Below the pieces are notes generated by a model. That model searched no databases and had not been told where the DNA came from. It saw only the letters and a list, made by a program, of their open reading frames with translations. A stretch of 64,000 bases of DNA, from positions 53,448,032 through 53,512,031 of the forward strand of contig NC_064843.1 in NCBI RefSeq assembly GCF_024166365.1, given 5' to 3'. Origin of the DNA: Elephas maximus indicus. Lineage: Eukaryota > Chordata > Mammalia > Proboscidea > Elephantidae. Shown one piece after another: positions 12,326 to 24,110 of the stretch (position 1 is the stretch's first letter; every line of letters starts with the position of its first letter). A program made the position numbers and the translations under genes.

Positions 12326-13252
12326 TCATCTGAGGAGGCTTGACAATGGGCACAAAATAATGATGTTATCCTGTTAGATGTGAATGGCAGTTTCTGGAAT
12401 GCTTGAGAGTACAGTAAAGAGTTTATTCCAAAGCAATTCAAATATTGCCATCATGAGATTATCTAAAAACTATTTACTTTACAGACCTTTTTGTTATTTC
12501 TAGTGAAAAATGAATTTGTTTATTGCTAAAGCAATTTTCATTGTGTCGCAATTAGAAAATGAAAGTAGGCAAAAGACAGAAAATAACATTGGTGATCATA
12601 CCACAGAGATAATCACGTTTAACACCCATGTTCATGTGTGTTCTTGCAGAATTTTCTAACATATTACATATGTTAAGTACATACTTTTTGTTTTTTTCAA
12701 AAATATGACCAGCTTTACAAACTGTTTTGAAACATGCTTTTTTTCCCCCATATCACAACAGACCATGATCATCTTTCCATGTCAGTAAACGCTCATGTAC
12801 GGCATCATGTTAAATGGCTCTGTGTTGTCAAGATGTGGGACAATTTATTCAGCCGGTCCAGTATTTATGTGGAATTGTTGTCATCGTAAGTATAGCACCA
12901 TAGAAGCAGTATCCTTGCAGCTAAGTTTTGTATGTACATTTAACTATTTAATATCAGTGTCCAAAGGCAGAAGTGATATAAACAAACTGACGTGCTGGCT
13001 TCGCCCCACTCTGGTAAGCTGCATCAGATTGTTTTAAACCCTGCGGACGTGAAGTGCGACCTGTGCTGAGCAAGGATATTTGCTATGATAGGTACTTTCT
13101 GGCTCAGTAACTTTGCCTGCTCCCCGAGGTGGATTACCCAGTAAGCAAGGCTTATCTGTGCTTACTTACTATTCAGTAGTGGTCGATTTTACCTGTCAAA
13201 GATGTGATGAAACCCGTGTGACAATGTGCACTATAGATTAGTGTTGCTATGT
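12326..13252. other. Unassigned; possible old LINE-derived sequence
   Basis: 12640-12925 (ACCATGATCATCTTTCCATG and following) looks like decayed LINE 3' UTR but cannot be placed. No exon seen. Confidence 0.3.
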
Positions 13253-13402
13253 TGTTAGGTGCCGTCAGGTCAATTCCGACTCATAGCAGCCCTATAGGAC
13301 AGAGTGGAACTGCTCCATAGGATTTCCAGGGAGCAGCTGGTGGATTCAAACTGTGACCTTCTGGTTAGCAGACAAGCTCTTAATCACTGTGCCACCAGGG
13401 CT
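13253..13402 (-). mobile_element. AfroSINE (short form), antisense
   Basis: GTTAGGTGCCGTCAGGTCAA at the left and TCACTGTGCCACCAGGGC at the right delimit an antisense copy. Confidence 0.9.
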
Positions 13403-13497
13403 TACATTTAAATCTTTACCTGTCAGGAATTTATTTTAATGTAAGTTGTGGGGTGGGATTTGATTTGATTTTTTCCAGTGGGCTATGCTGTATAATA

Positions 13498-13690
13498 AGG
13501 AAACCTGGTGGCAAAATGGTTACACTTTCTGCTGCTAACCAAAATGTTGGCAGTTCAAACTCACCAGCCTCTTTTCTCCTTAGGAGAAAGATGTGGTGAA
13601 CTGCTTTTGTAAAGATTACAGAAACCTTATAGGGCAGTTCTACTCTGTCCTATAAGGTCTTTATGAGCCAGAATTGACTGAAGGAACCCT
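13498..13690 (+). mobile_element. AfroSINE (long form)
   Basis: AAACCTGGTGGCAAAATGG head, then the central block AGGAGAAAGATGTGGTGAACT and TTTTGTAAAGATTACAG that short copies lack, then TATAGGGCAGTTCTACTCTG. Confidence 0.88.
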
Positions 13691-15149
13691 GTTTTACAAT
13701 ACAGTTCTAAATAATCTGTCATTTCTCCATTGATTTGAAATGGCACTTTAGCTCAATTTAACTTTATGTATTGGGTCATTTCTGTATATTTTGTCTTATT
13801 CAGATGGTTTAATTGTCATCGCTTTGTATTTTATTGGCTGGTAAAGCTAGTTTCTCCTCATCACTCTTCTTTTCTAGAATTGCACTGGCTATACATCTTT
13901 GTTTATTTTTCCGTATGAACTTTGGAAGCAACTTGCCTAGTCTAAGAAGTATTGCTACTGTTTTTATTAAGGATTTATTGTATTTAAAGATTGATTTAGG
14001 GAAATTAACATCTCCACATTTTGGGGTCTTCCTATCCACAAGCAAGATATATGCTTCCATTTATTTAAGCCATTGAGATGATTGTTTAAATTATTACATC
14101 ATTTCAGATTCCACTTTTCTAATCCCAGCTGTTTCCTTGACATTAATTAGAATCACTTGTCACTTAAAGTTTGAAGATCCTTAGGAGAGAAGTGGGATCC
14201 ACATTCATTCATTCATTCACTCATTCACTCATCTATTCATTCATTCATTTAAAAAGTACTTGAGACCAATTATGTTCAGGCAAGGTGCTGAAGATACAAT
14301 GGTAAACAAGTAAAACAAACAAAATATATATATAGCCCCTGCTTCCACAGAGTGTACAGTCTTGTGGGTATATAAATAGATACTGATTTTATTCCCAGCA
14401 CAGTTATCATCTCTTTATCTTCTGGTGTGTGTAATATGATCTTTTTTGGACTCTTTCTTGGCTTAAGTTCTGCCAAAAGCACACCCTGAGGCAATGATTT
14501 AAGTGCATGTAGTGTATTTTTTTTAGTGTATTTGGAGAGACAGTAGGGAGGTGAGAGAGTGGAAAAACGGACGGGAAGAAATCACATAAAAAATGTGTTG
14601 ATGAGTATATTACTGCATTGGGCAACGGGGGCCCCATCCTGCTGGGCGCCTTCTGAGAGACTCTATGAATGTATCTCAGAGACAGGGCCCTGAGGCACAA
14701 GGAAACATGAGCTCCTTTTCCTCACTGATTGAGGTTGCTCCTGGAAGCACTAACTCTCTGGGACGTCTGGCCTGCCCTGCCTGTGGATAAGAATGCTCCC
14801 GCAGCCGGAGAATACCCTCAGACAGAGAGGCCTGCAGGTGCTTGAGGCAGGAAGCTAATAGAAGGCATGGGATTGCTCGGGGAAGCTGCAGATGATTTCA
14901 GGGCTGAATTGAGGGGAAGTGGGTAGGGCACCAGTGGCATCTACTGCAGACAGTGTCGGCCTAGAAAATAGATCTAGCTTTGGAAAGCGCAAATACATAG
15001 AGGGAGTGTGCTGTCATGGTTCACTCCATGGAAGCCTGCTGACTGTGCCAATTGTGCAGGCTAGTCCAGGAAGACGATCATTCACTTCTAATGCCAAATT
15101 GTGTGGTGGATGACAAATCCCACTCCTCTCGCCAGCTGCATCCTATGAA
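13691..15149. other. Unassigned; (ATTC)n and L2-like piece
   Basis: (CATT)n-type repeat at 14203-14250 followed by L2-like text (GTTCAGGCAAGGTGCTGAAG). The overlapping frames on both strands near 13810-14075 are AT-rich chance frames. Confidence 0.4.
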
Positions 15150-15910
15150 AATCTAACCTTCCTTCCGTGTTCAATTCAGACCCCAGCTACCCATGCAGCC
15201 CTTCTCTCTCTCATCCCCAGCCATCCAGGGCTGGGTCAGTGGGTACCAGCTGCAAGCTCAGGAGTCCATATGACTCCCTTCACTTCAGGCCAGCCAGCTC
15301 CCCCTGCTCCTTTGTATTCAGTCATTCCCTGAAATGACTTACAGGGCTCATGGGAGACATCATACATGGTATAACATTAAAAAAAAAAAAAAAACCCAAA
15401 CCCACTGCCATCGAGTTGATTCCGACTCATAGCAACCCTATAGGACAGAGTAGAACTGCCTCCCCATAGAGTTTCCAAGCCGCGCCTGGTGGATTTGAAC
15501 TGCCGACCTTCTGGTTAGCAGCCATAGCTCTTAACCACTACACCACCAGGCTATAACATAACAGCTTTAATGTAACAAAGAAGAATACAGATGAAGAGGT
15601 GCATAGGGTGAGGTCTGGGAGAGGTCACAGCACAAGGTTCCATGTCCCAAGCAGGGATGCAACCCTCTCCCATGCTGGTCACCAGCAAGGAAACTCCCTG
15701 AGCCTTCATCTTCCAAAGCTCTTATTGGCCTCACTACCTGGCCATAAAGATTACATCATACTTCAAGAAGCTTAGTCAGCCTTGGGCCCCCAGGTGGTCC
15801 TTCTTGGGTTGGACGGCCCCCCACTCATTAGCCTCAGGTGTTGATCTGGCTCTCAGGAATAAAGATCAGAGGTCAAATGGCTTTTTGGAAGGTGACTCCA
15901 CACCTCACAG
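15150..15910 (-). mobile_element. Probable old ERV LTR, antisense, split by an AfroSINE
   Basis: Text such as CCTGAAATGACTTACAGGGCTC and AGATGAAGAGGTGCATAGGG with GAAACTCCCTGAGCC recalls antisense ERVL-type LTRs. Boundaries and family are uncertain. Confidence 0.4.
15379..15551 (-). mobile_element. AfroSINE (short form), antisense, with TSD
   Basis: Poly-A then CCCACTGCCATCGAGTTGAT; ends CACTACACCACCAGGC. Flanked by TATAACATT (15370-15378) and TATAACATA (15552-15560). Its tail is pure on the plus strand (A16). Confidence 0.93.
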
Positions 15911-16254
15911 TGGGGAAGAAGAAGATAATGGGAGTGAAAATGAGTGTGGAAAGTTGGTACAGCTCAGAGAACAATCACAGTAGTATTTGTCAGTAGTATT
16001 GATTGATCACAATCAAAATTTCACATTCCATTTTGAATCGTTAATGAATCACATGGCAAAATTAATGAAGGCTTTTGGATTTTTGTATGTTGGCAAGGTT
16101 TTCTCTATGCTGCTTTTGAAATGTGATAGATAAAAAGATTTTTCAAAAGAAGCTTATAGATTTTAACGTTTGTCCACTTTAATATTTTTAATAAGAGAAG
16201 TGAAAAATAATGTCACATTAAAATCTAGATTTGATAATAACACAAAGGGAGGAT

Positions 16255-16420
16255 GGAGTGGAAGAAAGAGCACTGGCTTTGGGGTCAGCCCTGAGTTTGA
16301 ATCCTAAATTTTCCCCCCATGAGTAGTGTGACCTTAAGTAAGTTGCTTTACTGCTCTCTGAGCCAGGGTGTCCTTACCTGAAAATGCGATAATACCCTCT
16401 TCATCAGATTATTTTAGTTT
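16255..16420 (+). mobile_element. MIR
   Basis: GAGCACTGGCTTTGGGGTCAG, GTTTGAATCC, GTGTGACCTTAAGTAAGTTG: sense MIR head and core. The bases between 15911 and 16254 show nothing recognisable. Confidence 0.8.
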
Positions 16421-17294
16421 GAGTTCCCTAGCAGCAGACCCTGAGTAGAACAGCTTTGGGGGTTCATGAATTTGGGGAATTTTAAAGCTTTGGGTATATT
16501 GTGCCTCTGGAAATGCAAATTCAGCACATGCCTATTTTCCATAAAGTTAGCTCTAGTGGAATCACTGTTTTTGGTTTTATGGTTTTTCTTGTTAACACCA
16601 AACTATTGTTAGGATAGCACATTTATTGCTGCTATGCATTGGGACCTTTTTTTTTTTAATGAAAAAATGTATCTTAGGAGAATAATTTTCTGTATTGATC
16701 ATATACAACCAAATTACTCTGTGGGAGAATTAATTAATTCTGGCAGAGTAAGGCATGCAGGAAAGACAGCAATGGTGGGAAAATCTCATGGAGTGAAATT
16801 TAATGTAAAATTCAAGGTTCATGTCTCCACCTCCTCTTCCACCTTCCAATTTTATTCATTTGCTAATAATTATTTGTAAATTAAAAAAAAAATTCCCTTT
16901 TGGATCAATCTGGTGGTTTCTTGTGACTATGGTATGGAGTTTTATAAACCCATAACAGATCATTACAAACTGACATTATAAACCTTTAGCCAAGGCCCAA
17001 ACATCAGTTCTTTGGTTTTAAAAAGTATCAGAGTATCCCTTCCTTGGCATCTGAGTTCTGAAGTTGCATGTCACACCACCAGCAGTTTGTGACTTTGGAA
17101 TTGTAGGTTCATCCAACCCTCTCATTTTCTTGAGGAGGAAAACTGGGGAAGCCAGAAAACTGAAGTAACTTGCCTGAGGCCACAGTGTTACTTCCTGGCA
17201 CATCTAGGACAGGAGTCCATTCACTGTTTCCCAGACAGGAGCACATGTCTAAGTAAGGAAATTGTCAGGGATTTCTGGATGATAAAATGAAACC
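16421..17294. other. Unassigned; MIR-like piece at its right
   Basis: 17095-17210 resembles antisense MIR (TTGAGGAGGAAAACTGGGGA; TAACTTGCCTGAGGCCACAG). The rest is unassigned. Confidence 0.4.
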
Positions 17295-17823
17295 TGTTAT
17301 AGAGTGAACTGTGTCCCCCAAAAATGTGTGTCAACTTGGCTAGGCCATGATTCCCAGTATTGTGTAATTGTCTACCATTTTGTCATCTGATGTAATTTTC
17401 CCAAGTGTTGTGATTCCTACCTCTATGATGTTAATGAGGCAGGATTAGAGGCAGTTATGTTAATGAAGCAGGACTCAATCTACAAGACTATTTTGTATTT
17501 TGAGTCAATCTCTTTTGAGATATAAAAGAGAGAAAGAAGCAAGCAGAGAGAGAAGGGGAACCTCTAACCACCAAGAAAGAAGTGTCAGAGCAGAGTGTGT
17601 CCTTTGGCTGTGGGATTCCTGCACTGAGAAATTCCTAGGCCCAGGGGAAGATTGTTTGCAAGGACCTTCCCCCCAGAGCTGACAGAGAGAGACAGCCTTC
17701 CCCTGCAGCTGGCACCCTGAATTCAGACTTCTAGACTATTAGACAGTGAGAGAATAAATTTTTGTTTGTTAAAGTCATCCATTTGTGGTATTTCTGTTAC
17801 AGCAGCACTGCATGACTGAGACA
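17295..17823 (+). mobile_element. MaLR-type solitary LTR, family A
   Basis: Starts TGTTATAGAGTGAACTGTGT, ends GACTGAGACA. Contains GTCAACTTGGCTAGGCCATG, GATATAAAAGAGAG (TATA-like) and GAGAGAATAAATTTTTG (polyadenylation region). The same family recurs at 44130-44696, 56211-56774 and, reversed, 26488-27054. Confidence 0.8.
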
Positions 17824-18144
17824 GGACCCTGTGACCCTTGTTTGGGCTGAGGCCCAAAGACTGAGAATAAATAAAAGGAGCCAAGTGGCCCCAACTTTTT
17901 GGATGTTCCGAGCTGGACTTGCAAGAGGGTGAGGGAAGGGCTGGGACATTAAAGCATTCAAGTAGGAGGGCAGAGGCAAAATTCTTAGAGGTGTCTTCTG
18001 ATTGCAGCTGCAATCAGAGGGAGAGCTTAAGCCAAATGAGAAGGGCCATAAGGGAAGTACGTGGAGAACTTGGTCTGTTTCTTAGGCTAAGTTATCCAGA
18101 GAAGCAAAACTGGTGAAATACATATATACATATGTATGTGTGTT

Positions 18145-19640
18145 GTTGTTGTTGTCGTTAGGTGCTGTCAAGTCAGTTCTGACTCATACTGACCTTATGT
18201 ACAACAGAACAAAACACTGTCCAATCCTGTGCCATTCTCACAATAATCTTTGCTATGCTTAAACCCATTGTTGTAGCCACTATGTCAATCATCTTGTTGA
18301 AGGTCTTCCTCTTTTTCACTGACTCTCAGCTTTACCAAGAATGATGTCCTTCTCCAGGGATGGTACCCTCTCAATACACATCCAAAGTACATGAGATGAA
18401 GTTTCACTATCCTTGCTTCCAAGGAGCATTCTGGCTGTACTTCTTCCAGGATAAATTTGTTCGTTCTGGCAATCCATGGAATATTCGATGTTCTTTGCCA
18501 ACACCGTAATTCAAAGGCGTTAGTTCTTTGGTCCTCCTTATTCATTGTCCAGTTTTGCATGCATAGGAGGTGATTGAAAATATCATGCCTTGGGTCAGGC
18601 ACACCTTAGTCCTCAAAGTGACATCTTTGCTTTTGAACACTTTAAAGAGGTCTTTTGCAGCAGATTTCCTCAGTGCAATACGTCGTCTAATTTCTTGACT
18701 GCTGCTTCCATGGCTGTTGATTGTGGATCCAAGTAAAATGAAATCCTTGATAACTTCAATCTTTTCTCTGTTTATCATGATGTTTCTTATTGGTCCAGTT
18801 GTGAGGATTTTTGTTTTCTGTATGTTGAGGTGTAATCCATGCTGAAGGCTGTAGTCTTTGATCTTCATCAGTAACGTTTCACATCCTCTTCACACACCCT
18901 TTTGTGTCATCTGTATCATGCAGGTTGTTAATGTGTCTTCCTCCAATCCTGATGCCATGTTCTTCTTTGTATAACTCAGCCTCTCAGATTATTTTCTCAG
19001 CATACAGATTGAATAAGTATGATGAAAGGATACAACTCTGATGCACACTTTTTCTGATCTTAAACATGCAGTTTCCCCTTGTTCTGTTTGAACAACTGCC
19101 TCTTGGTGTATGTACAGGTTCTTCACGAGAAATTAGGTATTCTGGAATTCCCATTCTTTGCAGTGTTATCCATAATTTGTTATGATCCACACAGTCGAAT
19201 GCCTTTGCATAGTCGGTAAAACACAGGTAAACATCTTTCTGGTATTCTCTGCTTTCAACCAACATCCATTTGACACAGCAATAATATCCCTAATTCCATG
19301 TCTTCTTCTGAATCTGGCTTGAATTTTTGATAGTTCCCTGTCAATGTAGTGCTGCAACCACTTTTGAATGATGTTCAACAGAATTTTACTTGTGAGTGAT
19401 ATTAATGATATTGTTCAATAATTTCCACATTTGGTTGGATCACATTTCCTTGGGATGAGCACAGATAAGGATCTCTTCTGGTCAGTAGGCCAGGAAGCTG
19501 TCTTCCAAATTTCTTGACATAGATAATGACAGTGCTGCATCTGTTTGTTGAAACATCTCAGTTGGTAGTCCAACAATTCTTGTAGCCTTGTTTTTCGCCA
19601 TTCCCTTCAGCGCAGCTTGGATTATTCCTCCAGTACCACC
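18145..19640 (-). mobile_element. RTE (BovB-clade) LINE, reverse-transcriptase region and 3' end
   Basis: Minus-strand translation gives YLCFTDYAKAFDCVDHNKLW (RT motif with catalytic aspartate), then SCILSSYLFNLYAEKII and, downstream, KTKILTTGPI and KSAAKDLFKVFKSKDVTLRT. The YADD catalytic box is decayed: the minus strand reads NNLHDTDDT where NNLRYADDTT is expected. Frameshifts divide the frame into at least four pieces. The 3' tail GTTAGGTGCTGTCAAGTCAG (plus strand) adjoins (GTT)n. The 5' endonuclease part is missing. A 320-bp stretch before it (17824-18144) is unassigned apart from a short TA/TG tract. Confidence 0.9.
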
Positions 19641-19647
19641 TGTTCTT

Positions 19648-19650
<3 letters not shown>

Positions 19651-19683
<33 letters not shown>
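19651..19683 (+). repeat. (TG)n microsatellite
   Basis: About 16 uninterrupted TG units between the RTE remnant and the L1 5' UTR array. Confidence 0.97.
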
Positions 19684-19686
<3 letters not shown>

Positions 19687-19689
19687 CCA

Positions 19690-20550
19690 CTAGGCTGGAG
19701 AACCACTTTCTCGGTCCACGCTGCCAAGCTGGTGAGCTCCCTTAGGGCTTTTTTTCTTTTTTCATTTTTTTCTCTTTTCTCAGCTTCTTCCCTCTACCTT
19801 CCTTCCTTTTCTGTCTCCTGAACACCTGGCACTATGTGCCATCTCTGCTCCTTCTTGACGGGCTGTGCAGTGATGCTCAGCTGGGGAGCCACTTCCCAGG
19901 TCTATGCTACCAAGCCAGTGGGCTTCCTTGGGGCTTTTTTTTTTTCTTCTAGGTTTCTTGTCTCTATGTTCCTTCCTTTCTTTTCTCCCGAATGCCTGGT
20001 GTCAAGTGCCATCTCTACTCCTTCTAGATAGGCCATGTGGTGCCACTCCGGAGCCCCCTCCCTAGTCCTCGCCGCCATGCCAGTGATCTCCCTGAGGGCA
20101 TTTTTTCCCCTTCATTTCTCGTCTCTATCTACCTTCCTTCCTTTCCTTTCTCCCAAATATCTGGCACTATGTGCCATCTCTGTTCCTACTTGATGGACTG
20201 TGTAGCACCAGTCGGCTGGGGAATCATGCCCTGGTTTGCGCTGCTAAGCCAGTGAGCTCCCTTGGGGCTTTTTTTCCCCCTGGTTTCTGGTCAGTCTCTA
20301 CCTTCCTTCCTTTCCTTCCTCCCAACCACCTTGGCTTTTTTTAAATTTATTTCTCAATTTCTTGTCTCTCCCTACCTTCCTTCCTTCCTTCCTTCCTTCC
20401 GTTTCTCCTGTCCACCTGGCTTTGTGTGTCTTTCTCTGTTTCTTTTTCCAGTCTCTTGTCTCTCTCTCTCCCCCTTCCTTCCTTTTCTTTCTCCTGCCTA
20501 CCTAGCCATATGTGCAGTCTCTACCCCTTTGTCATGGGCTTTGCCACACA
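19690..20550 (+). repeat. Tandem units of an L1 5' UTR
   Basis: Four to five degenerate units start near 19692, 19878, 20045, 20214 and (less clearly) 20549. Each has a GGCTGGGGAGCCACTT-like start, a CCAAGCCAGTGAGCTCCCTT-like block, GGGGC, a pyrimidine tract with (TTCC)n, then GGCACTATGTGCCATCTCTG. Spacing is about 165-190 bp, longer where the pyrimidine tract has expanded (20280-20510). They stand directly upstream of an L1 ORF1 on the same strand, so they are read as promoter monomers of that L1. Confidence 0.7.
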
Positions 20551-21290
20551 GCCCGGCTAGAAAGCCACAAGCACACAGCTTCCCTGAGTCTGTGCCACAC
20601 CAACAGTAGGTTCTCTCAGCACCTTCTTTGGGCTTATGTTTATCTCTCTTCTTTCTCTTCTTTCCCACACCATCTTAGCTCCACACATCACATCCTCTCC
20701 TCTCCCTCCTCCTATCTTCACTGTGTGCTGAGTGCTGCACCCCCGAGTGGCACAGTTACAAACCACTGGACCCTGCCCTACACTGCCCCCCAGTCCCACC
20801 CTCTCAGCCCCAGTGTGTGCTGCAAATAACGCATCCCTGCCCCTCCGCTTCCGCTGGAGCTGCCCTATTGCACCATAGCTGAGCAACTGGCCTTGCCCAT
20901 TGGACAAGGTGGTGAGAAGTATCATGCCCATAGATGATCAAATAACAAAGAACGCCCAGCCACCTGCCCAGACATAACCAAATAAAACAAAAAGCAGGAT
21001 GAAAGAAACAAATGTACAATCAATAAATGAAGAAAATAATTACTGAATGTCCCAAAGACAGCAGACTATATCAAAACATATTAAAAAACAGGACAGGATG
21101 TTTCTAGTAGGTGCCCAAAATAAAACATGAGATGACCTTCTGGTAAAGAATTCAAAACTCTAATATTCAGGACTATCCAAGAGATGAAGGAAAACAGAGA
21201 CAAAAATAAGTAATAAAAAAGAAATAGAAAAAATCATGGAAAATACAGACAAAACAATGAAAGAATTCAGGATAATAATACAGGAACAAA
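20551..21290 (+). mobile_element. L1 5' UTR, non-repeated part and ORF1 lead-in
   Basis: GC-richer sequence to about 20935, then A-rich text with GATGAAGGAAAACAGAGAC that leads into L1 ORF1. No other start signal recognised. Confidence 0.6.
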
Positions 21291-21668
21291 ATGTTAAATT
21301 CACAACTAGAAATCACACAAAAACATCACTTAGAAATCCCAAAGATAAACAACAAGATTTCAGAAGTGAACAGTGTCATAGAAGGTTTGAGAAGCAAGTT
21401 GGAAACAATGGAAGACAGGATCAGTGAAATTGAAGACAAATCCTTGGATACCACTTTGAGGAAAAAGCCAGAGAAAAGAATGAAAAAAAGTGAAGAAACC
21501 CTAAGAACGATGTGGGATTCAATTAAAAGCAAAATTTTTCATGTGATCAGAGTTCCAGAACAGGGGGAGAAAACAGAAAACACAAAGAGGATCACTGAAG
21601 AATTGCTGACAGAAAACTTCCCTAATATCATGAAAGAAGAAAAGCTGACCATCCAAGAAACTCAATGA
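21236..21668 (+). pseudogene. L1 ORF1 remnant (coiled coil and RRM start)
   Basis: A 125-codon stretch from 21291 reads EVNSVIEGLRSKLETMEDR, ISEIEDKSLD (coiled coil), then LRTMWDSIKSKIFHVIRVPE and ITEELLTENFPNI, the start of the RNA-recognition domain of L1 ORF1p. A second frame at 21236-21427 holds the upstream residues, so there is a frameshift. ORF1 normally runs on for another 150 or more residues; here it stops at 21668 and continues only as decayed sequence. Confidence 0.85.
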
Positions 21669-22560
21669 ATCTCATACAGGATAGACACCAAAAGAAAATC
21701 ACCAAGACATGTAATCACACTCACTGTAACCAAGGGCAAAGAAAGAATCCTGAGAGCACCTTGAGAAAAATGAAAAGTCACATACAGAGGGGAAACAAGA
21801 CTAAGCTCTGATAGCTTAGCAGAAACCATGCAGGCAAGAAGGTAATGGGTTGATATATATAAAATTTTGAAAGAAAAAAATTGCCAACCAAGAATAGTAT
21901 ATACTGCAAAACACTTGCTCAAATATGATGGCAAAATTAGGACATTTCCAGATAAACAGAAATTAAGGGAATATGTAAAAACCAAACCAAACTTATAAGA
22001 GCTATTAAAAGGAGTCTTCAGTTAGAGAACCAACATCAGACAACAGTCTGAATCTAGAATGCAAGACCACATCAGCCAGATACCAACCTAGGTAATGAAC
22101 TCTCAAGGATAAAACCAAAAAAACCAAAGTCGTTGCTGTCAAGTCAATTCTGACTCATAGTGACCCTATAGGACAGAGTGGAACTGTCCCATATGGTTTC
22201 CAAGGAGCTCCTGAAAGATTTACTGTAGGGAACCAGAGAGGCTAATCTGTAAATGACAACAATGTCAGAACAATAAGAGAGAGAATGAACAGTGTAGGTA
22301 TAGAACTTTCAAATGGAGAGGAAGTCAAGGCAATACCAAGTACTAAAAGACTGGTTCATACGCAAGAAGACATGGGTAACTTTCAAGGTAGGCACAATAA
22401 AAGGTAGCAAACCTACTTGTCAAAATGAAGGAAAACATAAAGTCTCAGTAAACACAAAATCTACAAAAGCAAAACAAAAAAGAGAATTCACAAACAAAAG
22501 GAGTTCAGCACAAGAGAGTAAGAGGAACAAAGAAAATGTCAGCACCACAAAAAAAGCACT
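21669..22560 (+). mobile_element. L1 ORF1 3' part and inter-ORF region
   Basis: Contains GCAGAAACCATGCAGGCAAG and GAAAAAAATTGCCAACCAAG, text known from old L1M/HAL1-type ORF1 3' regions. Frames are broken. Confidence 0.65.
22114..22215 (-). mobile_element. AfroSINE, antisense, truncated
   Basis: AACCAAAGTCGTTGCTGTCAA tail, then GGACAGAGTGGAACTGTCCC and TTTCCAAGGAGCTCCTG; the tRNA-like head is missing. It lies within the L1. Confidence 0.88.
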
Positions 22561-23342
22561 ACAAAATGACAGCAATAAACTAACACCTATCCATAATCAC
22601 ACTGAACATAAATGGCCTAAAAGCTCCCATAAAGAGACAGTGACAGAATGGATTAAAAAAAAAAAAAAAAAAAGGACCCATCAATCTGCTGTCTACAAGA
22701 GATACATCTTCGAAACAAAGACAAACTCATTAAAAATCAAAGGATGAAAAAATATCAAGCAAACAGCTACCAAAAAAGAGCAAGAATGGCAATACTAATC
22801 TCAGGTAAAATAGATTTGAAAACAAAATCCACTGTAAAAGACAAAAAAAAAAAAAAAATTATATAATGATTAAAGGGACAATCCATCATGAAGACATAAC
22901 CATAATAAATATCTACGCACCCAATGATAAGGCTCCAAAATACATAAAACAAACTCTAACAGCACCGAAAAGAGGAAATGACAGTTCCACAGTAATATTA
23001 GGAGACCTCAACACACCATTCTCGGTAAAGGATAGAACATCTAGGAAGAAACTCAGCAAAGATAAGAAAGATCTAAAGGCCACAATCAGCCAATTGACCT
23101 CATAGACATATATAGAACATTCCACCCAAAAGCAGCAAAGTATACATTGTTTTCCAACGCGCATGGAACATTCTCCAGAATAGACCATGTCTTAGCCACA
23201 AAGCAACCCTCAACAAAATCCAAAACATTCAGATAATACAAAGTATCTTCTCTGGTTACAATGCCATAAAGTAGAAATGAATAATAGGAAGAGCAAGGGA
23301 AAAAAACCAAATACATGGAAACTGAATAACACCCTGCTTAAA
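22561..23342 (+). pseudogene. L1 ORF2 5' remnant (endonuclease domain)
   Basis: CACCTATCCATAATCACACTG and AATGGCCTAAAAGCTCCCAT are the start of ORF2 endonuclease. The 22866-23105 frame reads IINIYAPNDKAPKYIKQT and STVILGDLNTPFS (the GDxN endonuclease motif). A poly-A expansion at 22655-22673 and another at 22842-22858 break the frame. The element is cut at 23342 by an LTR, and the rest of ORF2 is absent. Confidence 0.85.
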
Positions 23343-23714
23343 AACCAAGATTGGCAGGTCAGATGGCAGGCCTCTGGCTCACAGGCTGCAGAGGCTGACG
23401 AATCCCAAGATCTACAGGTAAACTCCTCCTCAAGTCCCAACAACTGGAGGTCAGATGGCAAGCCAGATGCAGGAAAAAGCCAATTGAGCTTTACCAGAAA
23501 GTCCACATATATTAGATGCAGGTCACACCCCCAGGAAATTCCCTTTCAACTGATTGGCTGCTCATAGCAGATCTCATCATGGAAGTGATTACATTACATC
23601 AGGTCTCCTTATGGAGATGATCACGTCATTACAGAGCTGCCAAAGTTCATCATAACTGCCAAACCACTGAGAATCATGGCCCAGCCAAGTTGGTGCACAA
23701 CCTTAACCATCACA
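23343..23714 (-). mobile_element. MaLR-type LTR, antisense, family B
   Basis: On the minus strand it begins TGTGATGGTTAAGGTTGTGC and includes CCAACTTGGCTGGGCCATGA, related to the family A LTR start. It interrupts L1 ORF2. The right end is clear; the left end is inferred from loss of L1 sequence. Confidence 0.6.
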
Positions 23715-23948
23715 GTCTGTGTCATCTGGAGCTTGGGGGACATAGTGGACTGGGTTTGACACATGCCTAATGGAAGGAGGCTGAGACTATCTGCCTGAGT
23801 GGACAGTGAGAATGAGAGCAAGAGAGGGAAAAAAAGTGGGCTGCCCTCAGAGCTAGCTGTACTTTCACCAACAGCACAGGCAAGAATGTGGGTTTCCTGG
23901 GGACTAGATAAAGGACATGAAGAAAGGAGCCAGCCTAGACCTACCTAG

Positions 23949-24110
23949 AGAGGGGGTAGTGTATTATTTCCTATGGCTGCCATAACAAATTGACACAAAC
24001 TTTAAACTGTCATTTAAAACAACACGAATTTATTCTTTCACAATTCTGGAGGCCAGAAGTCCAAAATCTATTTCACTGAGCTGCAATCAAAGGCCTCTGA
24101 TTACAGCTGC
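23949..24110 (-). mobile_element. MaLR/MLT1-like LTR end, antisense
   Basis: GTATTATTTCCTATGGCTGCC then AACACGAATTTATTCTTTCAC and AATTCTGGAGGCCAGAAGTCC are a standard antisense MaLR 3' end. The 5' part is lost or unrecognised. Confidence 0.75.

Noticed and set aside
19588-20829. Serial serine/proline/phenylalanine-rich frames as secreted proteins
   Set aside because: They follow pyrimidine-rich L1 5' UTR units; the frames change from unit to unit.
22313-22747. 144-codon plus-strand open frame
   Set aside because: Lysine-rich frame through the L1 ORF1-ORF2 junction and a poly-A expansion; the true ORF2 frame is only partly matched.
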